From positions 682,001 through 746,000 of the forward strand of contig NZ_CP095072.1 in the NCBI RefSeq assembly GCF_022919115.1: DNA of 64,000 nt, given 5' to 3'. Both the position numbers and the translations under genes were made by a program. Positions 27,675-36,062 of this stretch are shown here, in pieces. How positions within the stretch are numbered: the first letter of the stretch is position 1; every line of letters begins with the position of its first letter. The DNA is from Gracilibacillus caseinilyticus (lineage in GTDB: Bacteria; Bacillota; Bacilli; Bacillales; Amphibacillaceae). The notes under the pieces were generated by a model. It was given only the letters and a program-made list of their open reading frames with translations. It ran no database searches and had not been told where the DNA came from.

Positions 27675-27837
27675 CTTATTAAGCGACCTCCTCAAAGGTG
27701 AGCATCTCCACTCATTATGATGATTTTACCACTTAATAAGAATCTTTAACTTTTATTTTCTATCAGCCTTATTTCAAGATAATATCTTTTTGATATTCAA
27801 ATAAGAAGAACTGATCACAAACCTGTATAAAGTGCCC

Positions 27838-28425
27838 ATAATACGGATTATGTAAAGCAGACTAATTCGATATGGTAATTTTGACAGTTAGTATGTCCGT
27901 AGCAAAGCTCTGGAAATATGCTCCGCGTCCTGTGGGGCAATGCTTCAGCTAGGCTACTACTTGAACTGCTTCATTGCTGTCTTGTGCCGAGGAAGCCTGC
28001 TTCGAAGCAATACTTGCAGACACAGGCACAGACTAAGTGGATCTACAGCTCGTGCTGATCCAACGGGAGTCTCCGCATATTCCCTCCCTTTAAGAAAGTT
28101 TCACAACGTAAGAAACAGCTAAAAGCAGCAGCGCTATCATTATGTATTTGAGAATGTAAGCAACTATTATAGATAGTCACATGTGGATACCAATCATATG
28201 CTACTTCATGCATTAGTTGTACAGTCTATATTTTAGCGTAGGCCAACCACGTAGACTCCGGCGGGACGTGCAGGTGCTGAAGATCCACTTTGTGAAATGG
28301 TCTTCTTCACAAAGTTAGCTTCAGCCGTGCCCCGTAGGACGCGGAGTGGTTGTCCGGAGCGGTATCCTAGCACATGAAACGTTTCAAAATTACCACATAG
28401 CTCGTTTACATAATCCGTATTATAA
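27838..28425. repeat. MITE-like intergenic repeat, copy C (588 bp, longest form)
   Basis: Termini CATAATACGGATTATGTAAA and TTTACATAATCCGTATTATA are almost perfect inverted repeats. Core blocks in the same order as copy A, with an added arm: GCTGAAG...CTTCAGC around GATCCACTTTGTGAA also seen in copy E. Contains GTCTCCGCATATTCC and GGCCAACCACGTAGACTCC. Lies between the small gene at 27.5 kb and the ohr terminator. Short frames inside lack ribosome sites. Confidence 0.8.
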
Positions 28426-28483
28426 GAACCATTATTTTTTACTTTATTGCTTTAGTTGCTTGTACACTACTTTCCCTGCGCAT

Positions 28484-28520
28484 AAAAAAGGAGCTCATCC
28501 TAAGTAATGGGCTCCTTTTT
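28484..28520 (-). terminator. Terminator after ohr
   Basis: AAAAAAGGAGCTCAT pairs with ATGGGCTCCTTTTT; T tract on the minus strand. Ends 10 bp past the ohr stop. Confidence 0.8.
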
Positions 28521-28530
28521 ATCGGCTTTA

Positions 28531-28950
28531 TTAAACTGCTTTCGTGTTCAATTCAACATCAATGTTACCGCGTGTTGCTTTGGAATAAGGGCAAAAGTCG
28601 TGAGCTTGTTTTGCTAATTCTTCTGCTTCTTCTTGAGAAACACCTTTAATTTCTACGTTTAATACGACACTTATTTTAAAACCACCATCTGCTTCATCCT
28701 TATTCAGACTAACTTCTGCAGTAATGGAAGAATCAATGTCTTTTTTTTGCTTGGATGCCATTAGGTTTAAGGCACCATCGTAGCATGCAGAATACCCTGC
28801 TGCAAATAGTTGTTCTGGATTAGAGCCCTTACCGTCTCCACCACCAGCTGGATTTACTAAATTTAAATCGATTAAACCGTCATCGGATTTCACATGACCA
28901 TCACGGCCACCTGTTGCTGTTGCTTTGGATGTAAATAATTTGTTACTCAC
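28531..28950 (-). CDS. ohr: Organic hydroperoxide resistance protein (Ohr/OsmC family)
   Basis: Thiol peroxidase that reduces organic hydroperoxides with lipoyl-linked electrons. Two catalytic cysteines: YSACYDGALNL (about residue 54) and HDFCPYSKATRGNIDV (about 119). The GTG at 28950 is chosen because AAAGGAGTGG lies 5 nt upstream and the N terminus (SNKLFTSKATATGGRDG) then aligns with Bacillus OhrA; an upstream extension would lack a ribosome site. About 139 residues, normal. No ohrR regulator is adjacent. Confidence 0.93.
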   Translation of the reverse strand: MSNKLFTSKATATGGRDGHVKSDDGLIDLNLVNPAGGGDGKGSNPEQLFAAGYSACYDGALNLMASKQKKDIDSSITAEVSLNKDEADGGFKISVVLNVEIKGVSQEEAEELAKQAHDFCPYSKATRGNIDVELNTKAV

Positions 28951-29125
28951 TCTAACCACTCCTTTAAATTGTTTAGAACGATTACTGTGTTCTATATTCA
29001 ATATTCTATCAATACTATTCCTTTTCCATCAATTATTAAACATTTAAAACAAAATCAAATTACTTTACACACAAAAAGATTATTGCGATAGTTAAAGAGA
29101 AATTCGAAATCAAGGAGGTCCTATC

Positions 29126-30292
29126 ATGCAAAATTTCACCTTTTACAATCCAACGAAATTGTATTTTGGTAAAGGACAGTTAGACAAACTACAGGAAGAA
29201 TTGAAACAATATGGTACAAACATTCTCCTTGTTTATGGTGGCGGAAGTATTAAGCGAAACGGTTTATATGATCAAGTCACTACAATACTAGAAAAAGAAA
29301 ACAAACAAGTATTTGAATTAAGCGGCGTAGAACCAAACCCTCGCGTTACTACTGCCCGTAGAGGAATAGAGATTTGCAAAACAAAAAATATTGATTTCAT
29401 CCTGGCTGTTGGTGGTGGCAGTACGATTGACTGCACGAAAGCAATCGCTGTCGGCGCTAAATCCGAGGATGACATTTGGGAGATTGTCACGAAGAAAGCA
29501 AATGCTACTGGAGCACTTCCATTCGGGACGGTGCTAACACTTGCAGCAACTGGTTCTGAAATGAATCCTGGCTCTGTTATTACCAATTGGGAAACAAATG
29601 AGAAGCATGGCTGGGGCAGCCCATATTCCTTCCCTGCCTTCTCTATTTTAGATCCAGACTTCACCAAAACAGTGCCAAAGGATCAGACCGTCTATGGTAT
29701 GGTCGATATTATGTCCCATGCATTGGAGCATTATTTCCATCACGAAGAAAACACCTTGCTGCAGGATCGTATGGTGGAAGGTATTCTGCAAACAATCGTA
29801 GAAACAGCTCCTAAACTATTAGAAGATCTCGAGAACGAAACACACCGTGCAACTGTACTTTACAATGGTACAATGGCGTTAAATGGCATGGTAAACATGG
29901 GATACCAAGGTGACTGGGCAACGCATAACCTTGAACATGCAGTATCTGCCGTACATGATATCCCACACGGTGGCGGACTTGCTATTCTGTTCCCTAACTG
30001 GATGGAATATGTCATTGATGAAAATATGGAACGCTTTAAGCAATTCGCGATTCGCGTATTTCATGTAGATCCTAATGGCAAGTCAGATAAAGAGATAAGT
30101 ATAGAAGGCATTTCCAGACTGAGAGAATTCTGGAACAGCATTGATGCACCTTCTCGTTTAGCTGACTATGATATCGGCGAAGACAGCATCGAAGATATGG
30201 CAGATAAAACTGTGATCGCCAAACCTGAATTCGGTAATTTCAAAAAACTAACACGCGATGATGCTATCGCCATCTACAAAGCTTCCTTATAA
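29126..30292 (+). CDS. Iron-type alcohol dehydrogenase (YugJ/butanol dehydrogenase-like)
   Basis: 388 residues, group III metal-dependent alcohol dehydrogenase. Nucleotide-binding [17 protein letters not shown] (about 95-111), [16 protein letters not shown], metal ligands in [13 protein letters not shown] and the signature [25 protein letters not shown] (split by two His ligands). Such enzymes reduce butyraldehyde or other aldehydes with NAD(P)H. AAGGAGG precedes the ATG. Monocistronic, ended by a convergent terminator. Confidence 0.93.
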   Translation: MQNFTFYNPTKLYFGKGQLDKLQEELKQYGTNILLVYGGGSIKRNGLYDQVTTILEKENKQVFELSGVEPNPRVTTARRGIEICKTKNIDFILAVGGGSTIDCTKAIAVGAKSEDDIWEIVTKKANATGALPFGTVLTLAATGSEMNPGSVITNWETNEKHGWGSPYSFPAFSILDPDFTKTVPKDQTVYGMVDIMSHALEHYFHHEENTLLQDRMVEGILQTIVETAPKLLEDLENETHRATVLYNGTMALNGMVNMGYQGDWATHNLEHAVSAVHDIPHGGGLAILFPNWMEYVIDENMERFKQFAIRVFHVDPNGKSDKEISIEGISRLREFWNSIDAPSRLADYDIGEDSIEDMADKTVIAKPEFGNFKKLTRDDAIAIYKASL

Positions 30293-30296
30293 GTAA

Positions 30297-30328
30297 AAAA
30301 GTGGCCAGCGAATTCGCTGGTCACTTTT
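30297..30328. terminator. Convergent terminator
   Basis: Long stem AAAAGTGgCCAGCG / CGCTGGtCACTTTT with an AATT centre; it also contains the last codons of the gene that ends at 30321 on the minus strand. Confidence 0.8.
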
Positions 30329-30491
30329 CTTTGTCTTCTTCATCCTCATTTTGCTCTTGTTCCTGCTCTTTTACTTCATCTGGTAATGGATCAATTGTCT
30401 GCTTGTAGCCGTACCCTTTATTTAAAGTCAAAATCGACAGTGCTAGTACACCAATTACGATCACGATACATACTATAATGACTACCCACAT
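30321..30491 (-). CDS. Small single-pass membrane protein, YtzI-like
   Basis: 56 residues: one N-terminal membrane helix (MWVVIIVCIVIVIGVLALSILTL, hydrophobic over about 20 residues), then KGYGYKQTIDPLPDE and an acidic Glu/Gln/Asp tail. The arrangement of a helix followed by a GYGYK..(V/I)DPLP motif recalls the YtzI family of Bacillaceae. The ATG at 30491 has GGAAAGGAT upstream; the longer frame begins without one. Role unknown. Confidence 0.7.
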   Translation of the reverse strand: MWVVIIVCIVIVIGVLALSILTLNKGYGYKQTIDPLPDEVKEQEQEQNEDEEDKEK

Positions 30492-30685
30492 GGGAAAAAT
30501 CCTTTCCTTTCTTGATTTACTACACCCATTATAACACATAGTTACGTAAGCGTTCTCCTAAAAATATCTGTACCAACAGGACAGATGCACTCTTTTTCTA
30601 TTTTGTCGAACGCTTTTATCACGATTACATAAACTAAACATGTGGATAGTTTTATTAAACCATTAAATATGAAGGAGTTTTGATT

Positions 30686-30796
30686 ATGAATAATACCAAT
30701 ACGACTGTTGTGAAACGTCAGAAAAAAGGTCGCAAGAAAAAATCATGTGGCTGCAGCAGCTTCAAAAAGAAAAATACATCAGATAGTTCTAAATAA
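30686..30796 (+). CDS. 36-residue basic Lys/Ser-rich peptide
   Basis: ATG at 30686 with AAGGAG 8 nt upstream, TAA at 30794. The peptide has a central strongly basic run (KRQKKGRKKK) followed by SCGCSSFKKK, giving two cysteines in a CGC motif. It overlaps the 3' end of the convergent DUF1360 gene by 8 bp. No family recognised. The codon pattern and ribosome site make it plausible, but it is too short to be certain. Confidence 0.45.
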   Translation: MNNTNTTVVKRQKKGRKKKSCGCSSFKKKNTSDSSK

Positions 30797-31136
30797 AATA
30801 CGAAATCATTACTTCAATAATAGATGCTACGCCAGCTATTGCTAATATAATGATTATCGGTATAAAGATCGTTGAGAAATGGTGAAAGCCTATAAACAAG
30901 AAGATCGCTGACCAAATGCCGGTACACCAATGACATCTTAAAAGCTCTCCAATCCACCTTCTAATGCCGTTTCCTTTAAACATAACAGTCTCTTCAACCG
31001 TTCCATCTGACAGCCATTTCTCTTCGACTTCAAAAAATGGTGCACGAATAAAGCCTGTGATTTTGTCATATACAATCAACCTTGTTAAACGAAATGATGC
31101 AAGCGATAATAAAACAAATGATAACCATGTAATCAT
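30789..31136 (-). CDS. DUF1360 membrane protein
   Basis: 115 residues. The family pattern is visible: N-terminal helix with FRLTRLIVYDKITGFIRAPF, then RRWIGELLRCHWCTGIWSA with the CxxC-containing motif (C-H-W-C-T-G), then a C-terminal hydrophobic stretch. Members in Bacillus are often sporulation-associated, but nothing here demonstrates that. AGGTAGGTG precedes the ATG. Confidence 0.85.
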   Translation of the reverse strand: MITWLSFVLLSLASFRLTRLIVYDKITGFIRAPFFEVEEKWLSDGTVEETVMFKGNGIRRWIGELLRCHWCTGIWSAIFLFIGFHHFSTIFIPIIIILAIAGVASIIEVMISYFI

Positions 31137-31324
31137 ACAGGCACCTACCTCATCTACATATAGTTAATACCATCCTATTAATAAAATCTTGTTTTCATGC
31201 AATAAAGAAAAATTTGGCTTATCGACAAGTACTGGCGAAAGCCTTCATTTTCTTATACTTTGTTCCTAAATTTTTTACCACGTCGAATTACGACTCTGAT
31301 AAAATTTTATACATTCCCAACATA

Positions 31325-31351
31325 AGAAAAAACCAAGCAAATGTGCCTGGC
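31325..31351 (-). terminator. Terminator after the BASS transporter gene
   Basis: Minus-strand CCAGGCA / TGCTTGG stem (one mismatch) followed by TTTTTTC, directly after the stop. Confidence 0.6.
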
Positions 31352-32281
31352 TCAAATTCGATGTTGAAGAAATTTACTGTATAACGAAGCGAGCACCTGT
31401 TGAAAGAGCATTCCCACTACAACAGGAACAGCCACCGCTCCCGGGAAGTATTGAACAGCTATTACTGCACCTGCACTAATGTTGCGCATACCGCTGCTAA
31501 AAGTTAAGGAAATAACATCCTCTCCTTTTCGTTTACACCACTTCGCAAGCAACCAGGCTAAATAGTAGCCACTCGCCGCTACCAAAAACATAACAATTGC
31601 TATTTTTAGCAGTTTAAAATCAAAATCAGTTAAGTATTCCGCTACTTCTGAACTGTTGATCATAATCACAAATGCTAACGCCATTTTGGAAAACGGTGCT
31701 AAGCGAGGACTCCACTTCTCGTGAACACGACCATGCGAAACTTCATGCAATATCATCCCTAATAATGAAGGAATAACAATCATAATAAATAGTCCTTGCA
31801 TCATTCCCCATACTTCCAGATCGACAGACGTTCCAATAAATACTGACAACGATAACGGAACGATGAAAGGTGATAATATCGTATCAATTAGAATAATGGA
31901 CAGGGTTAATGCAACATTGCCTTTGTTCATCGATACCCAAATAAAACTGGTGATACCTGTTGGGATAATCATCGCTAAAACGAAACCAATAACCGTTAAT
32001 GGATCGTCAAAGGTTAGATGTCCAATTAGCAGCGCCCATAACGGCATGAATAGATGAAGCGTAACAAGTGCAATTACTACGGATAGGGGATGAGCGACGA
32101 CACGATACACTGCTACGAAATTCAGACCGAGACTCCCCGCAAAAGTCATAAAAGCAAAAATCCAAATCACCCATCCATCCAGTTTCAGAAAAAAGTCAGC
32201 GAACCAAACACCTAGAATAACGCTTGCTGGTGCGATGAAAGGCATGATCCGTTGTAAGAGTTGATTTAATTGGTTTAACAT
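31352..32281 (-). CDS. Bile acid:sodium symporter-family (BASS) transporter
   Basis: 309 residues with about nine to ten membrane helices. The family's crossover motif is present as FSSGMRNISAGAVIA near residue 265, and IIPTGITSFIWVSMNKGNVAL corresponds to the first discontinuous helix. Similar Bacillus proteins (YocS type) are annotated as sodium-dependent organic anion transporters; substrate unknown. It follows the ABC ATPase gene by 20 bp in the same direction. Confidence 0.85.
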   Translation of the reverse strand: MLNQLNQLLQRIMPFIAPASVILGVWFADFFLKLDGWVIWIFAFMTFAGSLGLNFVAVYRVVAHPLSVVIALVTLHLFMPLWALLIGHLTFDDPLTVIGFVLAMIIPTGITSFIWVSMNKGNVALTLSIILIDTILSPFIVPLSLSVFIGTSVDLEVWGMMQGLFIMIVIPSLLGMILHEVSHGRVHEKWSPRLAPFSKMALAFVIMINSSEVAEYLTDFDFKLLKIAIVMFLVAASGYYLAWLLAKWCKRKGEDVISLTFSSGMRNISAGAVIAVQYFPGAVAVPVVVGMLFQQVLASLYSKFLQHRI

Positions 32282-32301
32282 TGCTGTCTGCTCCTAAGCT
32301 G

Positions 32302-33078
32302 TTATAATTTCTTTAATCGTGGGCGTGTTTCCGACCAGTCCACTTCCACATTCATTCCAAAGAAAGCCGATAATTTCTCCGTGCTGATCATGTTTTTAGT
32401 TGTTCCCTGGTCAAACACTTCCCCCTTTTTTAATAATAAGGTCTTCGTAAAAGTCGGAAGAATCTCTTCCACGTGATGTGTGACATAAATGATTGATGGT
32501 GCAAGCTCCCCTTTACTTATCGTCTCGATTGAGGCTAGCAATTGTTCTCTTGCAATAAAATCCAGTCCATTAGTAGGCTCGTCCAAAATTAAAAGCTTGG
32601 GGTTATTCATCAATGCACGGCCGATCAACACCCGTTGCTGCTCTCCTTGTGATAACGTACGGTAAGCACGATTGGCATAGGAAAAGCAATCCAGTTCTTT
32701 TAACAATTGCTGGGCTCTTGTCCGCATCTCATCGGTTGGCGTTTCGTAGAGACCAATTGAAGCAAAAGCGCCACTTAACACAATCTGGTATGCACTATCT
32801 GACCCATAGATTCGTTGTTTTAATGTCGAAGATACAATCCCGATTTGCTGTCTTAGTTTTTCCCCAAGTATATCTTTCCCAAACTGTCTGCCAATTACTT
32901 TCACACTGCCTTCAGTAGGGAAGTAATAGGAACATAACATATGTAAAAGCGCTGTTTTACCAGCACCATTCAGACCTAATAATGCCCAGTGCTCGCCTTT
33001 TTTCATCTTCCAGTTCACATGCTTTAATATCCAGTTCCCCTCTTTTTTTAAGCCAACATCCCGCAGATCTAATACCAT
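32302..33078 (-). CDS. ABC transporter ATP-binding protein (YlmA/ModF-like)
   Basis: 258 residues, a single ATPase domain: Walker A LLGLNGAGKTALLHML (about 34-49), Q-loop IGIVSS, signature TLSQGEQQRVLIGRAL, Walker B LLILDEPTNGLDF and switch VTHHVEEIL. No permease gene is adjacent; the next gene is a secondary (BASS) transporter. The sequence resembles solitary YlmA/ModF-like ATPases, so a non-transport role or an unlinked partner is possible. Confidence 0.88.
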   Translation of the reverse strand: MVLDLRDVGLKKEGNWILKHVNWKMKKGEHWALLGLNGAGKTALLHMLCSYYFPTEGSVKVIGRQFGKDILGEKLRQQIGIVSSTLKQRIYGSDSAYQIVLSGAFASIGLYETPTDEMRTRAQQLLKELDCFSYANRAYRTLSQGEQQRVLIGRALMNNPKLLILDEPTNGLDFIAREQLLASIETISKGELAPSIIYVTHHVEEILPTFTKTLLLKKGEVFDQGTTKNMISTEKLSAFFGMNVEVDWSETRPRLKKL

Positions 33079-33177
33079 CTTCCACTCACTCCTTCTTTCC
33101 CTTTAGCATACAGTATACACTCCAGCCCTTTAAATTTCCTGCAATGAAATTTTTTCAAAAAAATTCATACTTATCTA

Positions 33178-33206
33178 TTGAAAATGATTCTCATTATCGA
33201 TATAAT
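33178..33206 (+). promoter_or_regulatory. Fur-box-containing sigma-A promoter
   Basis: TTGAAA (33178-33183), 17-bp spacer, TATAAT (33201-33206): near-consensus promoter reading right. GAAAATGATTCTCATTATC (33180-33198) fills the spacer and -35 and matches the 19-bp Fur box GATAATGATAATCATTATC at 16 of 19 positions. No gene with a ribosome site follows before a strong terminator at 33303. Confidence 0.8.
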
Positions 33207-33212
33207 GTATGT

Positions 33213-33337
33213 AATCACATCCAGTGATGAAACATTCCCTTTACACATATCTTTTGTTACCCCCAATCAACAAAAGTTTTTAAGGATGTTTCCCAATCCA
33301 TTGAGAGAAGCCGTATTAGGCTATCTCTCTTTTTTTA
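33213..33337 (+). ncRNA. Candidate Fur-regulated small RNA (up to ~125 nt)
   Basis: Predicted start near 33213, seven bases past the TATAAT box of the Fur-box promoter. Two 3' ends are possible: hairpin 1 (33251-33276, stem CTTTTGTT/AACAAAAG, loop ACCCCCAATC, then TTTTT) or the stronger hairpin 2 (33303-33329, GAGAGAAGCC/GGCTATCTCTC, then eight T). Unpaired C-rich patches (ATTCCCTTT, CCCCC, TTTCCC) resemble the C-rich seed regions of Gram-positive sRNAs that pair with ribosome sites, such as B. subtilis FsrA. There is no credible reading frame. Inference: an iron-sparing riboregulator made when Fur is released. Confidence 0.6.
33303..33337 (+). terminator. Terminator of the small RNA candidate
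   Basis: Ten-bp stem with one bulged A (GAGAGAAGCC / GGCTATCTCTC), 6-nt loop and an eight-T tract, 35 bp upstream of the separate katA promoter. Confidence 0.8.
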
Positions 33338-33349
33338 ATATTTTCTTAA

Positions 33350-33399
33350 TTAAAATAATTTTAAATAAATATTGATTTTTATAAAACTTGTATTATAAT
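33350..33399 (+). promoter_or_regulatory. katA promoter with PerR-box-like palindrome
   Basis: TTGATT (33372-33377) and TATAAT (33394-33399) with 16-bp spacing, 40 bp upstream of katA. Just upstream, the perfect palindrome TTAAAATAATTTTAA (33350-33364) matches the Per box TTATAATNATTATAA at all but two symmetrical positions. This fits peroxide-inducible catalase control, although the site lies slightly upstream of -35 and AT-rich palindromes can be fortuitous. Confidence 0.5.
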
Positions 33400-33438
33400 A
33401 AAAGATGTACTACTAATAACAAAGGAGAGGTGCTTTAC

Positions 33439-34911
33439 ATGAGCCAAGATAAAAGATATTTAACAACAGCTTCTGGCGCACCGGTTGGCGATAATCAAAA
33501 TTCTATTACAGCCGGACACAGAGGACCGACTTTAATTCAAGACGTACATTTACTAGAAAAACTAGCTCACTTTAACCGTGAAAGAGTACCTGAACGCGTC
33601 GTACACGCTAAAGGTGCAGGCGCACATGGCTATTTCGAAGTAACTAATGACGTTTCAAAATATACAAAAGCAGACTTCTTATCTGAAGTTGGTAAGAAAA
33701 CACCAATGTTTATTCGTTTTTCAACAGTTGCAGGAGAATTAGGTTCTGCAGATACTGTACGTGATCCACGTGGATTTGCAGTTAAATTCTATACAGAAGA
33801 AGGAAACTATGACTTAGTTGGTAACAACACGCCTGTTTTCTTTATTCGTGATGCAATTAAATTCCCAGACTTTATTCACACACAAAAACGTAACCCTCAA
33901 ACACACTTGAAAGATCCGAATGCGACTTGGGATTTCTGGTCTCTATCTCCAGAATCATTACACCAAATCACCATCTTACACTCTGATCGTGGTATTCCAG
34001 CTACATTACGTCACCAAAATGGGTACGGAAGCCATACTTTCAAATGGGTAAATAAAGATGGCGAAGCATTCTATATTAAGTATCACTTCAAGACTGATCA
34101 AGGTATTAAAAACCTGGATCCAAAAGTTGCAGATGAAATCGCAGGTACAAACCCTGATTATCATATTGAAGATCTATTTAATGCAATCGCAGAAGGAGAC
34201 TACCCTTCTTGGACGTTAAAAGTACAAATCATGCCTGAAGCAGATGCTAATAACTATCGTTACGATCCATTCGATGTAACAAAAGTTTGGCCGCATGAAG
34301 ATTATCCATTAATCAAAGTAGGAAAAATGGTATTAGATCGTAATCCAGAAAACTATTTCGCAGAAGTTGAGCAAGCTGCCTTCTCTCCTGCACACTTTGT
34401 GCCTGGAATTGAAGCATCACCAGATAAAATGCTTCAAGGCCGTCTGTTCTCTTATTCTGATGCACACCGTTATCGTATTGGAGCAAACCATGAAACACTA
34501 CCAATCAACCGTCCAAAAGCGCCTGTAAATAACTATCAGCGTGATGGCTTCATGAGCCATGATGGAAATGGTGGAGGCGCGCCAAACTATGAGCCTAACA
34601 GCTTTAGTGACGCACCAAAAGAAACACCAGAAAACAAAATCCATCCATTTGAAGTATCTGGTTTTGCAGACAGTGCTCCTTATGACTCTGATGATCACTA
34701 CTCTCAACCACGTGCCTTATTCCGTGATATCATGGATGATGGCGAACGTGATCGCTTAATGGAGGCTTTCGCTGGCCATTTAAGTGGCGTAACTCGTGAA
34801 GGAATTGTTGATCGACAATTAGAAAACTTCTATAAAGTAGATCCTGAATTAGCAGAAGGTGTCGCTGCTAAATTAGGCGTAGAAGTACCAGCTCACGTAA
34901 AAGAACAATAA
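33439..34911 (+). CDS. katA: Vegetative-type haem catalase
   Basis: Disproportionates H2O2. 490 residues, small-subunit clade. Active-site His in [15 protein letters not shown] (about 54), Asn in [20 protein letters not shown], and the proximal haem ligand Tyr in [14 protein letters not shown] (about 338). The ATG at 33439 is preceded by AAAGGAGAGG; the frame is open further upstream but without a start signal. Has its own promoter and terminator, with a PerR-box-like site. Confidence 0.97.
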   Translation: MSQDKRYLTTASGAPVGDNQNSITAGHRGPTLIQDVHLLEKLAHFNRERVPERVVHAKGAGAHGYFEVTNDVSKYTKADFLSEVGKKTPMFIRFSTVAGELGSADTVRDPRGFAVKFYTEEGNYDLVGNNTPVFFIRDAIKFPDFIHTQKRNPQTHLKDPNATWDFWSLSPESLHQITILHSDRGIPATLRHQNGYGSHTFKWVNKDGEAFYIKYHFKTDQGIKNLDPKVADEIAGTNPDYHIEDLFNAIAEGDYPSWTLKVQIMPEADANNYRYDPFDVTKVWPHEDYPLIKVGKMVLDRNPENYFAEVEQAAFSPAHFVPGIEASPDKMLQGRLFSYSDAHRYRIGANHETLPINRPKAPVNNYQRDGFMSHDGNGGGAPNYEPNSFSDAPKETPENKIHPFEVSGFADSAPYDSDDHYSQPRALFRDIMDDGERDRLMEAFAGHLSGVTREGIVDRQLENFYKVDPELAEGVAAKLGVEVPAHVKEQ

Positions 34912-34919
34912 TAGCTAAC

Positions 34920-34954
34920 CAAAAAGGTCCCGTGTAATGACAGGGACCTTTTTT
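34920..34954 (+). terminator. Terminator after katA
   Basis: AAAAAGGTCCCgT / aCaGGGACCTTTTTT stem followed by T tract. The next 250 bp up to the ect promoters show no gene. Confidence 0.8.
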
Positions 34955-35207
34955 ATTAGCCTACTCTACCTAATAGTGCTGATAACCAGAGATTTGTAAA
35001 TCTTATAAAATAATTTCATTTAAAAAATAAGTGCTACAAAACAATTCGTACCAGAGCTTTAAAAAAACTGACGCTAATATGACGCAATACTTTTTAGTAA
35101 TAATCTCAGCAACCAACCTCATACACTATTTGATGTGTGCTATTCACGTTTAAATAACAGGTATTACATATAGGGATAGAATTTTTCGAAAATTCCCAAT
35201 ATCTTAT

Positions 35208-35233
35208 GTTTCAACTTTTTGGATAACGGGTAT
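35208..35233 (+). promoter_or_regulatory. Sigma-B-like promoter upstream of ectA
   Basis: GTTTCA (35208-35213), 14-bp spacer, GGGTAT (35228-35233), close to the sigma-B consensus GTTTAA-N12-14-GGGTAT. It lies about 225 bp before ectA, suggesting general-stress input in addition to the nearer sigma-A promoter and a long leader. Confidence 0.5.
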
Positions 35234-35377
35234 CTTAAAATTGTTAATGTGGCAATCAAATTTTGCTTATGTGTGAGAATACATGACAATTTTGGAGGAT
35301 TTATAAAGTTATTCTAAATGAATACCGCTCAGCATAACTCAGGCAGATTTATACAGTTTAATCACTCTATAAGCGGT

Positions 35378-35406
35378 TTGCGAATAAGTCCTGTAACCGA
35401 TATTAT
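35378..35406 (+). promoter_or_regulatory. Sigma-A-like promoter of ectABC
   Basis: TTGCGA (35378-35383), 17-bp spacer, TATTAT (35401-35406), 54 bp before the ectA start. Non-optimal boxes are common in osmoregulated promoters. Confidence 0.55.
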
Positions 35407-35459
35407 ATATAATGTACTATTTGCGCAATTGAAGTTGCCCGATAAGAAAGGAGCAAATT

Positions 35460-35975
35460 GTGATTAATACCGAAAACAATCAGTCTCCATCTGATCATGT
35501 TATCTTTCAGAAACCCACGAAAGAAGATGGAGCAGCCATGTGGAATTTAGTTACAAATTCAACTTTAGACACAAATTCTTCTTATAAATACATCTTAATG
35601 AGTGAGTATTTTAGTGACACTTGTGTCGTCGCAAAACAAAATAACCAAGTGGTTGGTTTTATTACCGCATTTATCCCTCCAAAAAAACCAGATGCTGTCT
35701 TTGTCTGGCAAGTTGGTGTGGATGCTTCACAGCGTGGAAAAGGGATAGCATCAAAAATGCTAAACTATTTAGTCAAAAGCGATGCCTGTCAAAACGTTCA
35801 GTTTGTCGAAGCAACCATTACACCAGACAACAAAGCATCACAATCTTTATTCCAGAAATTAGCTCGTGATTTTAATACCGAAATAACTTCAAGCGAGTTT
35901 TTCACAAAGGATATTTTTCCTGGTGATGAACACGAAGAAGAATTGAAATTTATTATCGGTCCTATCCGTAAATAA
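35460..35975 (+). CDS. ectA: L-2,4-diaminobutyrate N-gamma-acetyltransferase
   Basis: Acetylates diaminobutyrate with acetyl-CoA, second step of ectoine synthesis. GNAT fold: FQKPTKEDGAAMWNLV near the N terminus, VVGFITAFIPPKKPDAVFVWQVGVD(split) around 70-90, and the acetyl-CoA loop QRGKGIASKMLN. 171 residues, typical. The GTG start is fixed by AAAGGAG 6 nt upstream. First gene of ectA-ectB-ectC, the compatible-solute operon of halophilic Bacillaceae. Confidence 0.97.
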   Translation: MINTENNQSPSDHVIFQKPTKEDGAAMWNLVTNSTLDTNSSYKYILMSEYFSDTCVVAKQNNQVVGFITAFIPPKKPDAVFVWQVGVDASQRGKGIASKMLNYLVKSDACQNVQFVEATITPDNKASQSLFQKLARDFNTEITSSEFFTKDIFPGDEHEEELKFIIGPIRK

Positions 35976-36062
35976 TTTTTTGCAAAATTTCGAATGATAA
36001 AAAAATGATCAAAGTATTAATGTAATTCGAAATATAAAACAATTTTAGGAGGAACTTAAAAG

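Noticed and set aside
33178..33375. 65-codon plus frame over the Fur-box promoter
   Set aside because: It begins inside the -35 element, has no ribosome site and runs through the terminator of the small RNA candidate.
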